Assembly (NCBI GenBank): GCA_037201625.1
Contig: JBBCGR010000005.1
Location: 1-64,000 of the forward strand
Length of the DNA: 64,000 nt
Source of the DNA: JAMXLO01 sp037201625
GTDB taxonomy: Bacteria > Pseudomonadota > Alphaproteobacteria > Acetobacterales > Acetobacteraceae
Direction: 5' to 3'
Below are positions 52,130-61,001 of this stretch, piece after piece. Under the pieces are notes generated by a model, which was not told the DNA's origin, did no database searches, and saw only the letters and a program-made list of their open reading frames with translations. Numbering within the stretch: the first letter of the stretch is position 1; each line of letters starts with the position of its first letter. The position numbers and the translations under genes are program-made.

Positions 52130-53554
52130 ATGGATAACGCGAACCGGTGCGCGCCTAAGGCTCTGGCGGCGCAGGAGCAGGCAGACCCTCACACCCGTGA
52201 GATACCGGAAGCGGCGACGGCGCACGATATGTGCTTGCCGCGCCACAAACCGATACGGCTAGAACAGCTTCAAATTCCCTCACCGAAGCGGAACCGCAAA
52301 TTCCTGAGTGGCTGGGAAGGCTTCTTCCCCTATTATGCAGGATACCCCGAAGCATTCGCTCACGAGGTGCTCCGTAGCGCGCAGTTGCCGCCGGGAGCCG
52401 TTGTGCTCGATCCGTGGAACGGCAGCGGGACGACGACGCTCGTAGCATCCCGCCTCGGATTAACCGCGCACGGCCTCGACTTAAATCCCGTTATGGTGGT
52501 AGTTGCACGAGCACGCCTCCTCCCTCCCAGCGAAGCAAGCCATCTAAAGCCGCTCGCCGCCACTATCGTCCCCGTTAATAAATTATCGCCGCCTCTCGTC
52601 GAGAATGATCCATTGCTTGATTGGTTTGAACCCGAGATGGCAGCCATGGTGCGCGCAATTGAGCGCAATATCGGATTCACCTTGCTCGGCGAGAACGCCG
52701 TTGCTCCCGACACGGTGAGATTAGATCAGATCTCCGGTACCACGGCAACTTTGTACGTTGCCTTATTCGCCGCATGTCGACGTATGGTCCGCCAGTTCAT
52801 GTCGTCCAATCCGACCTGGCTGCGACGACCGCACGTTGGCGAGGCTAAGGTGACAGGCGACGCCTCACGGATCAGTTCATTATTCCAAGAGAACGTGACA
52901 GCAATGGCCAATGCCCTCACCGCCATTCGCTTGCCAAACGAGGTGCCGTCAAATCGGATCAATCCGCAAGTCCTGTCCGCCGACTCTGCCTCGTTTTCTC
53001 TGCCTAGACAGAGCGTAGACTTTATTCTTACGTCGCCCCCATATTGTACGCGCATCGATTATACGGCAGCAACTCGCATCGAGTTAGCGGTGCTCGATCC
53101 TCTTGTTTCGCTCAAGTCGCATGAATTGAAGAGAAAGATGATTGGATCCACGCAGGTCCCCATCCACAAGCCTGAGCCGAGGAGCGATTGGGGGCCGACA
53201 TGCCTCGGATTCCTTGAGCGCTTGCGCTCGCATCGGTCGAAAGCTTCAGCAACCTACTATTATGTGACGCACCTTGACTACTTTGACAAATTGGTCTCGT
53301 CGATCGCCAATCTGGCCAGTACACTCAGGCCGGCGGGTGCGGCGGTTTTTGTAGTGCAAGACTCCCATTACAAGGAGATCCACAACGACCTGCCTACGAT
53401 CGTTACTGAGTTGACGGCGGCGAAGGGCCTCGTTCTCGCGCGACGAGACAACTTTCAGTTCAAGCGATCAATGGCCGGAATTCATCCTCATTCGCGCGCT
53501 TACGGGCGGCCGGCAGGCGGTGTCGAAGCAGTGCTCTGCTTCCATAGGGAATGA
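52130..53554 (+). CDS. DNA amino-methyltransferase (N4-C or N6-A)
   Basis: A 474-residue DNA methyltransferase. SAM motif I is VVLDPWNGSGTTTLVASRLG (residues 91-110, DPxxGSGTT form) with GLDLNP after it, and the catalytic motif is TSPPYCTRIDY (residues 301-311); SPPY is commonest in N4-cytosine enzymes but also occurs in N6-adenine ones. About 200 residues between the two motifs are probably the target-recognition region. No restriction domain is fused. ATG 52130 is preferred (GTG 52124 in frame). Codon use is far more AT-rich than in flanking amrS and ilvD, indicating transfer. The DUF262 gene follows 18 bases later. Confidence 0.88.
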   Translation: MDNANRCAPKALAAQEQADPHTREIPEAATAHDMCLPRHKPIRLEQLQIPSPKRNRKFLSGWEGFFPYYAGYPEAFAHEVLRSAQLPPGAVVLDPWNGSGTTTLVASRLGLTAHGLDLNPVMVVVARARLLPPSEASHLKPLAATIVPVNKLSPPLVENDPLLDWFEPEMAAMVRAIERNIGFTLLGENAVAPDTVRLDQISGTTATLYVALFAACRRMVRQFMSSNPTWLRRPHVGEAKVTGDASRISSLFQENVTAMANALTAIRLPNEVPSNRINPQVLSADSASFSLPRQSVDFILTSPPYCTRIDYTAATRIELAVLDPLVSLKSHELKRKMIGSTQVPIHKPEPRSDWGPTCLGFLERLRSHRSKASATYYYVTHLDYFDKLVSSIANLASTLRPAGAAVFVVQDSHYKEIHNDLPTIVTELTAAKGLVLARRDNFQFKRSMAGIHPHSRAYGRPAGGVEAVLCFHRE

Positions 53555-53572
53555 TATGCACAGGCGTCGTCG

Positions 53573-54709
53573 ATGAGAGAACCAAAGTCCGACCTCATTG
53601 CAGCCATTGCATCGAGCGTGCGATTGGCAAGTACTCACGCGCTCGATCTGTCCTTCAACGAGCTTATGGACATGTGGGAAAACCACGAGCTCGACATTCA
53701 GCCGGACTATCAGCGCCTTTTCCGGTGGACCGATGAGCAGCAATCCCGCTTCATCGAATCCCTCCTACTCGAAATGCCCGTGCCACCCATCTTCGTTATT
53801 GAGGAGGAGGAGGGCAGATATCTGCTCATCGACGGCCTCCAGCGCATATCGTCTTACCTTCACTTCCGGGGGAAGCTGTCCGCGCCTCATTTCAATCCGC
53901 CAGTCGAGTCTGGGCACATGCTAGAATTGGTCGATTGTGATATCGTGCCAGAACTCAACGGCTCAACCTATGATTCGCTGCCAACAGCGCTGCAGATTCG
54001 GCTGAAGCGGGCTTTCATCCGAGTAGAGGTGATCCGGAAAGAGACCGATCCTAGATTCAAGTACCACATGTTCAAGCGACTCAATACAGGCGGCGAGGTG
54101 CTTTCTGAGCAGCAGGTGAGAAATGCGACCATTCGGCTTCTCGACCCGCGCCTGCCGGACTTTATCATCACCACCAGTCAGATACCCAATTTCCAAGAAA
54201 CATTGACCTATCTTACGGACGAGCGACGGCTATCAGCTTTCGATCAAGAGCTCGTCGTTAGATTCTTCGCACTGAAGAACCAGCGCGGCCGCTTTCGTCA
54301 CGGGGTAGCGGAGTTCCTGACGAACTTTATGGAGGGTATCGCAGACCCCAAGCGCGCCGAGCCATTTGATTACGACTTCGAGACGGCTTGTTTCAAGAAA
54401 ACATTTGACCTCCTCAAGGCTGCTCTTGGAGAATACGCGTTCGCGTTCGCTAACCGGAGGAGAGACGACCTGAGTGGAGGGTTCAGCATATACCACTTCG
54501 AGGCCATCACCATCGGACTACAGACCATTCTGGACCGCATCAGCCCGACCGACGCGTCAAAGATCGCGCAGCTGACGATTGCGCTCCGTACAATCAAGCT
54601 CGATCCGGAATTCATTCGTTTAACGACGGGTGGTGGTAAGAACTCACCGGGCCCTCTGAACGACCGGATAAACTTTGTGGCGACCAGGCTGACCAATGAG
54701 TTCTCCTGA
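53573..54709 (+). CDS. DUF262 domain protein (ParB/GmrS-like)
   Basis: A 378-residue DUF262 protein. IQPDYQRLFRWTDEQQSRFIESLLLEMPVPPIFV and LLIDGLQR (residues 85-91, a variant of the DGQQR box) form the ParB-like nucleotide-hydrolysing core, and HMFKRLNTGGEVLSEQQVRNA is the second family block. DUF262 occurs in GmrSD and SspE, enzymes that attack modified phage DNA; there it is fused to DUF1524, an HNH nuclease. Here no DUF1524 is present: the C-terminal half is helical and unassigned, and the killing activity may come from the HEPN gene, which overlaps its end by 14 bases. Confidence 0.9.
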   Translation: MREPKSDLIAAIASSVRLASTHALDLSFNELMDMWENHELDIQPDYQRLFRWTDEQQSRFIESLLLEMPVPPIFVIEEEEGRYLLIDGLQRISSYLHFRGKLSAPHFNPPVESGHMLELVDCDIVPELNGSTYDSLPTALQIRLKRAFIRVEVIRKETDPRFKYHMFKRLNTGGEVLSEQQVRNATIRLLDPRLPDFIITTSQIPNFQETLTYLTDERRLSAFDQELVVRFFALKNQRGRFRHGVAEFLTNFMEGIADPKRAEPFDYDFETACFKKTFDLLKAALGEYAFAFANRRRDDLSGGFSIYHFEAITIGLQTILDRISPTDASKIAQLTIALRTIKLDPEFIRLTTGGGKNSPGPLNDRINFVATRLTNEFS

Positions 54710-55388
54710 CGATGTGTTGCAAGATCTTGAGCGCGACCGCGAGCAACGGGAGGCCGAAATCCGGCTTGTCGAGAACTTGGCCACACGTTCGACCAGTGAT
54801 GCGGAGCGGAGTATGTTACGTCGATCGCTGGTCCTCTTGACCTATGCGCACTTGGAGGGTTTCTGCAAGTTCGCTTTATTCGCCTATGTTGCCGCAGTGA
54901 ACGCAGCACGAGTTCCGTGCCGAGAGGCCGCTGTACCCCTTGTGGCAGCCACACTGACGAAGGTCTTCGGTGCGTTGCGTGAGATAAACCGGAAGCACCC
55001 GGTGTTCGCACGAGCTTTGCCGGATGATCAGAGGCTGCACATGTCCGCGCGGGAGCAACGTTTCGTAGAGGAGTTCGAAAACATTACCGCGCACCTCGTA
55101 GAGATCCCGGACAACGTTGTCGATACAGAGTCAAACCTTAACGCGGTAGTGCTGAAGAAGATCCTGTTTCAACTCGGGTTGAACTTTGCCTCTGTTGACG
55201 CCCATAGCAACACGATTGGACGCCTGCTCGGATTTCGAAATGCAATTGCTCACGGTGACGCCATAAAGGTCCCAAGAGACCGAGAAGCTAAAGAGTTTCT
55301 GGTCTCAACATTCGAAATCATGGGCTTAGTGCAGACGGAGATTTACGATGCACTGCGACGTGAGGCATATCGTCGGAACGTGGCGTAA
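54696..55388 (+). CDS. HEPN nuclease, MAE_28990/MAE_18760-like
   Basis: A 230-residue HEPN protein. LRRSLVLLTYAHLEGFCKFALFAYVAAVNA is the typical helix of this HEPN branch, and FRNAIAHG supplies the R-x4-H RNase motif (R181, H186). HEPN proteins of this kind act as toxin RNases in conflict systems. The start overlaps the DUF262 gene, so both are made together. Its GC content is as low as that of its two operon mates and differs from ilvD just downstream. I infer that it is the effector of the MTase-DUF262-HEPN module. Confidence 0.88.
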   Translation: MSSPDDVLQDLERDREQREAEIRLVENLATRSTSDAERSMLRRSLVLLTYAHLEGFCKFALFAYVAAVNAARVPCREAAVPLVAATLTKVFGALREINRKHPVFARALPDDQRLHMSAREQRFVEEFENITAHLVEIPDNVVDTESNLNAVVLKKILFQLGLNFASVDAHSNTIGRLLGFRNAIAHGDAIKVPRDREAKEFLVSTFEIMGLVQTEIYDALRREAYRRNVA

Positions 55389-55566
55389 CGGGCGCCTTGA
55401 ATGTCCGTTTCCCGAATCGAGGGTTTGACCGCTGCACGCCCGCATCGGATCGAAGGCCGTCCACCCGCACCCATACCGCCACCCCACCCCCAACCCCCCA
55501 CCATCCCCATCCCCGACATTCTGTGCTACCCCCGGGCCAATCGCGAACCACCAGGACCACCCACCC

Positions 55567-57417
55567 ATGCCCGCCTACCGCTCCCGCACCACCACCCACG
55601 GCCGCAACATGGCCGGCGCCCGCAGCCTGTGGCGTGCCACGGGCATGACCGACAAGGATTTCGGCAAGCCCATCATCGCCATCGCCAACTCCTTCACCCA
55701 GTTCGTCCCGGGCCACGTGCACCTGAAGGACCTGGGCCAGCTCGTGGCGCGCGAGATCGAGGCGGCGGGCGGCGTGGCCAAGGAGTTCAACACCATCGCC
55801 GTCGATGACGGCATCGCCATGGGCCATGACGGCATGCTCTACAGCCTGCCCTCGCGCGAGCTGATCGCCGATGCCGTGGAATACATGGTCAACGCGCACT
55901 GCGCCGATGCGCTGGTCTGCATCAGCAACTGCGACAAGATCACGCCCGGCATGCTGATGGCCACGATGCGGCTGAACGTGCCGACGGTGTTCGTCTCCGG
56001 CGGGCCGATGGAGGCCGGCAAGGTCATCAAGGGCGGCGTCACCCAGCGTGCCGACCTGATCACCGCCATGGTCGCCGCCGCCGATCCCAACGTGACCGAC
56101 GCGGACGCCGAGGCGCAGGAGCGCTCGGCGTGCCCGACCTGCGGGTCGTGCTCGGGGATGTTCACCGCCAACTCGATGAACTGCCTGACCGAGGCGCTGG
56201 GCCTGGCGCTGCCCGGCAACGGCAGCCTGCTGGCCACGCACGCCGACCGCCGCAACCTGTTCGTCGAGGCGGGCTGGCTGATCGTCGACCTGGCACGGCG
56301 CTGGTACGAGCAGGACGATGCGACAGCGCGGCCGCGGGAGATCGCCGGCTTCCGGGCATTCGAGAATGCCATGTGCCTGGACATCGCGATGGGCGGCTCC
56401 ACCAACACCGTGCTGCACCTGCTGGCCGCGGCGCAGGAAGGCCAGGTGCCGTTCACGCTCGCCGACATCGACCGGCTGTCGCGCAAGGTGCCCAACCTGT
56501 GCAAGGTCGCGCCGTCGAAGGGCGACGTGCACATGGAGGACGTGCACCGCGCCGGCGGCATCATGGCGATCCTGGGCGAACTGGACCGCGCCGGACTGCT
56601 GCACCGCGACGTACCCACCGTGCACACCGGATCGCTGGGTGCCGCGCTGGAGCGCTGGGACGTCCACCATGGCGGCGAGCGTGCCGTCACGCTGTTCCGT
56701 GCCGCGCCGGGCGGGGTGCGCACCACCCAGGCGTTCAGCCAGGCCAGCCGCTACGACGAGCTGGACCTCGACCGCAGCGGCGGCGTGATCCGCGACGTGG
56801 CGCACGCGTTCAGCCGCGACGGCGGACTGGCCGTGCTGTTCGGCAACCTCGCGCAGGACGGTGCCGTCGTGAAGACCGCCGGCGTCGATCCGGGCTCGCT
56901 GGTGTTCTCCGGTCCGGCGCATGTGTTCGAGAGCCAGGACGCGGCGGTCAGCGGTATCCTGAGCGACAAGGTGAAGCCGGGTGAGGTGGTGGTGATCCGC
57001 TACGAAGGCCCCAAGGGCGGGCCGGGCATGCAGGAGATGCTGTATCCGACCAGCTACCTGAAATCGAAGGGCCTGGCGAAGCATTGTGCGCTGATCACCG
57101 ACGGCCGCTTCTCGGGCGGCAGCGCCGGGCTCAGCCTGTGCCACATCTCGCCCGAGGCGGCCGAGGGCGGCACGATCGGGCTGGTGGAGGACGGCGACGT
57201 CATCGAGATCGACATCCCGAACCGCATCCTGCGCGTGGCGCTGAGCGATGAGGAACTGGCGGCCCGCCGCTCACGCATGGAGGCGCGCGGCCGGGACGCG
57301 TGGCGGCCGAACCGCGAGCGCAACGTGTCCACCGCCCTGCAGGCCTATGCCGCGCTGACCACCAGTGCGGCGCGCGGCGCGGTGCGCGACGTCTCGCAGG
57401 TGGCGCGGCGCGGCTGA
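55567..57417 (+). CDS. ilvD: Dihydroxy-acid dehydratase
   Basis: A 616-residue Fe-S dehydratase of branched-chain amino-acid synthesis, the same length as E. coli IlvD. Cluster and substrate blocks: ISNCDKITPGMLMA, CPTCGSCSGMFTANSMNCLTEALGLALPGNG, and GGSTNTVLHLLAAA; the C-terminal domain has TDGRFSGGSAGLSLCHISPEA. ATG 55567 begins MPAYRSRTTTHGRNMAGARSLWRATG, as in the family. The upstream 60 bases are unusually C-rich (CCACCCCACCCCCAACC), just after the HEPN island. Confidence 0.98.
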   Translation: MPAYRSRTTTHGRNMAGARSLWRATGMTDKDFGKPIIAIANSFTQFVPGHVHLKDLGQLVAREIEAAGGVAKEFNTIAVDDGIAMGHDGMLYSLPSRELIADAVEYMVNAHCADALVCISNCDKITPGMLMATMRLNVPTVFVSGGPMEAGKVIKGGVTQRADLITAMVAAADPNVTDADAEAQERSACPTCGSCSGMFTANSMNCLTEALGLALPGNGSLLATHADRRNLFVEAGWLIVDLARRWYEQDDATARPREIAGFRAFENAMCLDIAMGGSTNTVLHLLAAAQEGQVPFTLADIDRLSRKVPNLCKVAPSKGDVHMEDVHRAGGIMAILGELDRAGLLHRDVPTVHTGSLGAALERWDVHHGGERAVTLFRAAPGGVRTTQAFSQASRYDELDLDRSGGVIRDVAHAFSRDGGLAVLFGNLAQDGAVVKTAGVDPGSLVFSGPAHVFESQDAAVSGILSDKVKPGEVVVIRYEGPKGGPGMQEMLYPTSYLKSKGLAKHCALITDGRFSGGSAGLSLCHISPEAAEGGTIGLVEDGDVIEIDIPNRILRVALSDEELAARRSRMEARGRDAWRPNRERNVSTALQAYAALTTSAARGAVRDVSQVARRG

Positions 57418-57495
57418 GGCTGCCTCGCCACGTCCTCGCCCGGCCCGCGGCGGGTATGGCGCCCGCGCGCGGGGAGCGAGGGGCGGCGCCTGCGC

Positions 57496-58320
57496 CTACC
57501 GCCCCACCAGCTTCGCCGCGCCCTCGATCACCTCGTCCCAGTCGTCGACCTCGCGGTTGACCGGCGCCACCAGCACATGCTGCACGCCGACCGCCTCGTA
57601 GGCCGCCAGCTTGTCGCGCAATTCCCCCTGGTCCTTGCCGTTCCAGTGCAGCCGCATCGAGATGGTGAAGTCGTCGCCTGGCCGCTCCGCGCGCAGGCGG
57701 GCCACGATCGGCGCGGTCTCCTCCGGCGTCTCGCGTGAGCCGTGCCAGCCATCGGCGATGCGCGCGGTGCGCTTCAGCGCCACGTCGGAACTGCCGCCGA
57801 TCCATAGCGGGATGCGGCTGACCGGCTGCGGCAGCATGGTCATGTCGACGATCTTCGCCGGGATGTATTTGGTTTCGAACGTAACCGGATCCTGCTCCCA
57901 CACCGCGCGCATCATCGCGATGCCTTCGTCCATGCGCCGGCCGCGCTCCTTGAACGGCACGCCGAGGGCGGCGAACTCCGGCTCCAGCCAGCCCACGCCG
58001 GCGCCCAGGATCAGGCGCCCGTTGGACATGTTGTGCAGGCTGGCAAGCTCCTTCGCCAGCGGCAGCGGATGGCGCATCGGCAGCACCAGCACCGTGGTGC
58101 CGAGCTTCACGCGCTCGGTGACGGCGGCAACGTAGCTCAGCGTCACCACCGGGTCGTAGAACAGCGGCGAACGCGGGAACTGCGCGCGCGGCACGATGAT
58201 GTGCTCGCTCACCCACACATCCTCGAACCCCTGGGCCTCGGCGCGCATCGCATGGCGGCGGATCAGCGCCGGCGTGGCCTGCTCGCCGGCGTGCGGCAGA
58301 TGAATCCCGAGCTGCAGCAT
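57496..58320 (-). CDS. LLM-class flavin/F420-dependent oxidoreductase
   Basis: A 274-residue luciferase-like (beta/alpha)8 protein: MLQLGIHLPHAGEQATPALIRRHAMRAEAQGFEDVWVSEHIIVPR at the N-terminus, KLGTTVLVLPMRHPLPLAKELASLHNMSNGRLILGAGVGW and ADGWHGSRETPEE are hallmarks of the F420-type group. The cofactor could be F420 or FMN; bacteria with few F420 genes carry many of these. ATG 58320 (MLQLGIHL) is chosen. It is divergent from an SMP-30 gene, and a close paralogue lies at 59509-60351. Confidence 0.92.
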   Translation of the reverse strand: MLQLGIHLPHAGEQATPALIRRHAMRAEAQGFEDVWVSEHIIVPRAQFPRSPLFYDPVVTLSYVAAVTERVKLGTTVLVLPMRHPLPLAKELASLHNMSNGRLILGAGVGWLEPEFAALGVPFKERGRRMDEGIAMMRAVWEQDPVTFETKYIPAKIVDMTMLPQPVSRIPLWIGGSSDVALKRTARIADGWHGSRETPEETAPIVARLRAERPGDDFTISMRLHWNGKDQGELRDKLAAYEAVGVQHVLVAPVNREVDDWDEVIEGAAKLVGR

Positions 58321-58381
58321 GTTGTCCCTCCCGTGTCCGGGTCGCAGAATGCGCCGAACCGCACGAGGAGGAAACCGTACC

Positions 58382-59335
58382 ATGCCCGCATCGCGATGGG
58401 ACCTGGACGCACCGCCGGTCCGCTATCCGGACGCCGATGTCGTCTCGCTCGATCCACGCTTCGACCGCATCCTGCTGGGCCACGCCGCGATCGAACGCAT
58501 CGCCGGCGGCTGCCGCTTCACCGAAGGCCCGGTGTGGTTCGGCGACACGCGGCAATTGCTGTGGAGCGACATCCCCAACGACCGCATCCTGCGCTGGGAT
58601 GAGGAGACCGGCGCCGTCAGCCTGTTCCGCAAGCCGTCGCACTTTGCCAACGGCAACACGCGCGACCGGCAGGGTCGGCTGATCACCTGCGAGATGGGGT
58701 CGCAGCGGCTGACGCGCACCGAGTACGACGGCACCATCACCGTGCTGGCGGACCGCTTCGAGGGCAAGCGGCTGACCGGGCCGAACGACGTGGTGGTAAC
58801 GACCGACGGCTCGATCTGGTTCAGTGACAACGGCGCCGGCATCCGCACCAACTACCTGGGCGCCAAGGGCACGCCGGAGTTGCCGTTCCGGGTGTACCGC
58901 ATCGACGGGCGGACCGGGAAACTCGACATCGCGATCGACGACATGGCGCGGCCGAACGGGCTGGCATTCTCGCCCGACGAAACGAGGCTGTACGTGGTGG
59001 ACACGCCGGCGGAGCCGAAGACCACGCATGTCTATGACGTTGTAGAGAACGGCACGAAGGCGGTGAACGGCCGGCTGTTCTTCGAGGGCAAGGGCTGGGC
59101 CGACGGCATCCGCGTCGACACCGAGGGGAATGTCTGGTGCGGCCTGACCGGCGGCGAGGGCGAGGACGGCGTTGGTATCTACGCGCCTGACGGCAAGCTG
59201 ATCGGCCGCATCCTGCTGCCCGAGCGCTGCGCCAATGTCTGCTTCGGCGGCGCGAAGCGGAACCGGATCTTCATGGCGGCGAGCCAGTCGATCTACGCGC
59301 TGTATGTCGAGGCGCAGGGCGTGCCGGGCGGCTGA
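58382..59335 (+). CDS. SMP-30/gluconolactonase family lactonase
   Basis: A 317-residue six-bladed beta-propeller hydrolase: FTEGPVWFGDTRQLLWSDIPNDRILRWDEETG gives the first metal-binding Glu, GPNDVVVTTDGSIWFSDNG the Asn/Asp pair, and RPNGLAFSPDETRLYVVDT the third ligand set. Such enzymes open sugar-acid lactones with a Ca or Zn ion. GAGGAGG lies upstream of ATG 58382. It is bracketed by two LLM oxidoreductases, which suggests one oxidation-plus-lactone-opening pathway. Confidence 0.95.
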   Translation: MPASRWDLDAPPVRYPDADVVSLDPRFDRILLGHAAIERIAGGCRFTEGPVWFGDTRQLLWSDIPNDRILRWDEETGAVSLFRKPSHFANGNTRDRQGRLITCEMGSQRLTRTEYDGTITVLADRFEGKRLTGPNDVVVTTDGSIWFSDNGAGIRTNYLGAKGTPELPFRVYRIDGRTGKLDIAIDDMARPNGLAFSPDETRLYVVDTPAEPKTTHVYDVVENGTKAVNGRLFFEGKGWADGIRVDTEGNVWCGLTGGEGEDGVGIYAPDGKLIGRILLPERCANVCFGGAKRNRIFMAASQSIYALYVEAQGVPGG

Positions 59336-59350
59336 TCCCAGCACCGCTTC

Positions 59351-59471
59351 TCGACACGGAGGACGCACGAGGACTGAGGAGCGCCACGGAAGAAGCAGCA
59401 GGCGCGCCGCGCGAAGCGCATGAATCTGCTGCTCCGTGGCCCTCCGCCGGTCTCGTTCGTCCTCCGTGTTG
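59351..59471. repeat. CACGGAGGAC-type inverted repeat
   Basis: Left arm GACACGGAGGACGCACGAGG...GCGCCACGGAAG, right arm (read backwards) AACACGGAGGACGAACGAGA...GGGCCACGGAGC, with an inner GCGCGCCGCGCG turn. It lies between convergent genes (SMP-30 and the second LLM), so it may end both transcripts. A partial relative lies near 37570. Confidence 0.6.
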
Positions 59472-59508
59472 AATCCTTTGCGCGACCTGCCGCGCCCCCA
59501 GCCCGACG

Positions 59509-60351
59509 TCAGCCCCCCGGCGCCGCGGCCACCAGGCGCCCGACGCCCGCGAGGATTGCATCCCAGTTGTCGAGTTCGGCCGAGCGCAGCAGGTCGGACG
59601 CCACCATCACGTGCTGCACGCCGGCCGCCTCATAGGCGGCCAGGCGGTCGCGCAACTCGCCCAGGTCGCGCCCGTCCCAGTTCACCCGCATGGAGATGGT
59701 CAGGTCCGGTCCCGGGCGCTCGGCGCGCAGGCGCTGCACGATGCCGGCGGTCTGCTCCGGCGTCTCGCGTGAGCCGTGCCAGCCATCGGCGAGGCGGATC
59801 GTGCGCTCCAGCGCCGCCTCGGAGTTGCCGCCCAGCCACAGCGGAATGGGCACTGACGGCAGCGGCGTCATGGTCATGTCGATGATCTCGGCCGGGATGT
59901 ACTTCGTGGGGAAGGTCACCGGGTCCTGCGTCCAGAGCGCGCGCATCAACGCGAGGCCTTCGTCCATGCGCCGGCCACGCTGGTGGAAGGGTGCGCCGAG
60001 GGCGGCGAATTCCGGGGCGAGCCAGCCGACGCCGGCGCCCAGGATCAGGCGGCCCTCGGACAGGTTCTGCAAGGTCGCGAGTTCCTTCGCCAGCGGCACC
60101 GGGTGGCGCATCGGCAGCACCAGGACCGAGGTGCCGAGCCTGACGCGCTCGGTCACGGCGGCGACCCAGGTGAGGGTGAGGACCGGCTCGTAGAACGGCA
60201 GCGGGCGGAGGAACTGGGTGCGCGGCAGGATGATATGCTCGCTGACCCAGACATCGGCGATGCCCAGCGCCTCGGCCTGGACGGCGAAGCGGCGGATCAG
60301 CGCGGGCGTGGCGCGTTCGCCGGCGTGGGGCAGGTGGATGCCGAACTGCAT
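59509..60351 (-). CDS. LLM-class flavin/F420-dependent oxidoreductase, paralogue
   Basis: A 280-residue paralogue of the gene at 57496-58320: FGIHLPHAGERATPALIRRFAVQAEALGIADVWVSEHIILPRTQF, RLGTSVLVLPMRHPVPLAKELATLQNLSEGRLILGAGVGW and ADGWHGSRETPEQ line up almost residue by residue. The C-terminus is longer by about 6 residues. The pair probably arose by duplication and now acts on related substrates. ATG 60351. Confidence 0.92.
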   Translation of the reverse strand: MQFGIHLPHAGERATPALIRRFAVQAEALGIADVWVSEHIILPRTQFLRPLPFYEPVLTLTWVAAVTERVRLGTSVLVLPMRHPVPLAKELATLQNLSEGRLILGAGVGWLAPEFAALGAPFHQRGRRMDEGLALMRALWTQDPVTFPTKYIPAEIIDMTMTPLPSVPIPLWLGGNSEAALERTIRLADGWHGSRETPEQTAGIVQRLRAERPGPDLTISMRVNWDGRDLGELRDRLAAYEAAGVQHVMVASDLLRSAELDNWDAILAGVGRLVAAAPGG

Positions 60352-60614
60352 GGGCAGGTTCCTCCGAATTGTGTCAGGACATTCGTATCAACGCAGCCGT
60401 TGCCGTGAGAGCGGCATCATCGCGCCAACGCACGAATTTCCAAGCCACGATGTCGTCCAGGGTGGAAGGGAGAAGCGGCCGGTGGTGCGGGGATGGCCGG
60501 CATCCGCGCAGTTTCATCCGGCGGAAGATCCAAGGCCACCGGTCGCGTTCGGCCGCTCGCCGGCGGCGGAGGATGCCGGCGGCGGAAATGAAAGCCAAAC
60601 TGGCCCGACAGCGT

Positions 60615-61001
60615 TCAACCGGCCTCGATGAGTTCGGCCATCCGCGCTACGAACCGCCTGGCCGTCCGGATGGCCTCAGCCGCGGTCTCCCGCGTGACCT
60701 CGGCGTCCGGGCCGATCTCGTAATCGGCAATGGCCTTGAGGTTGTAGCTGCGACCGAGGAAGGTGCGCAGTTCCGGATCAAGCTGCGGCGTATCCTTGGT
60801 CAGCCGCGCAAGCTCGCGTTGCACGCCACGATGGCGCCTCACGACTTCACCCGTGCGTTCGACCAGGAACGCCTGCGCGGCATGCAGACCTGCGAGATAC
60901 GCCTCGCGCCCGGCTTCGTCGGGCCACCTGCCCAGCATGCCATCCGCCTTGGCAAGACATTCGTGGGCCTTGGCGAGAAAGGCGGCAGCCTCGGGCTTCA
61001 C
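60615..61001 (-). CDS. HEPN-domain protein of a HEPN/MNT pair
   Basis: A 128-residue HEPN protein (KPEAAAFLAKAHECLAKADGML...RWPDEAGREAYLAGLHAAQAFLVERTG; FLGRSYNLKAIADYE). In toxin-antitoxin pairs the HEPN protein is an RNase toxin, usually with an R-x4-6-H motif; I do not find that motif here (Arg-His pairs are too far apart), so activity is uncertain. The start overlaps the MNT gene (ATGA), the classical arrangement. Confidence 0.82.
   Translation of the reverse strand: MKPEAAAFLAKAHECLAKADGMLGRWPDEAGREAYLAGLHAAQAFLVERTGEVVRRHRGVQRELARLTKDTPQLDPELRTFLGRSYNLKAIADYEIGPDAEVTRETAAEAIRTARRFVARMAELIEAG

Noticed and set aside
55318..57144. 608-codon minus-strand ORF opposite ilvD
   Set aside because: Antisense to ilvD; no motif, composition explained by third-position GC.
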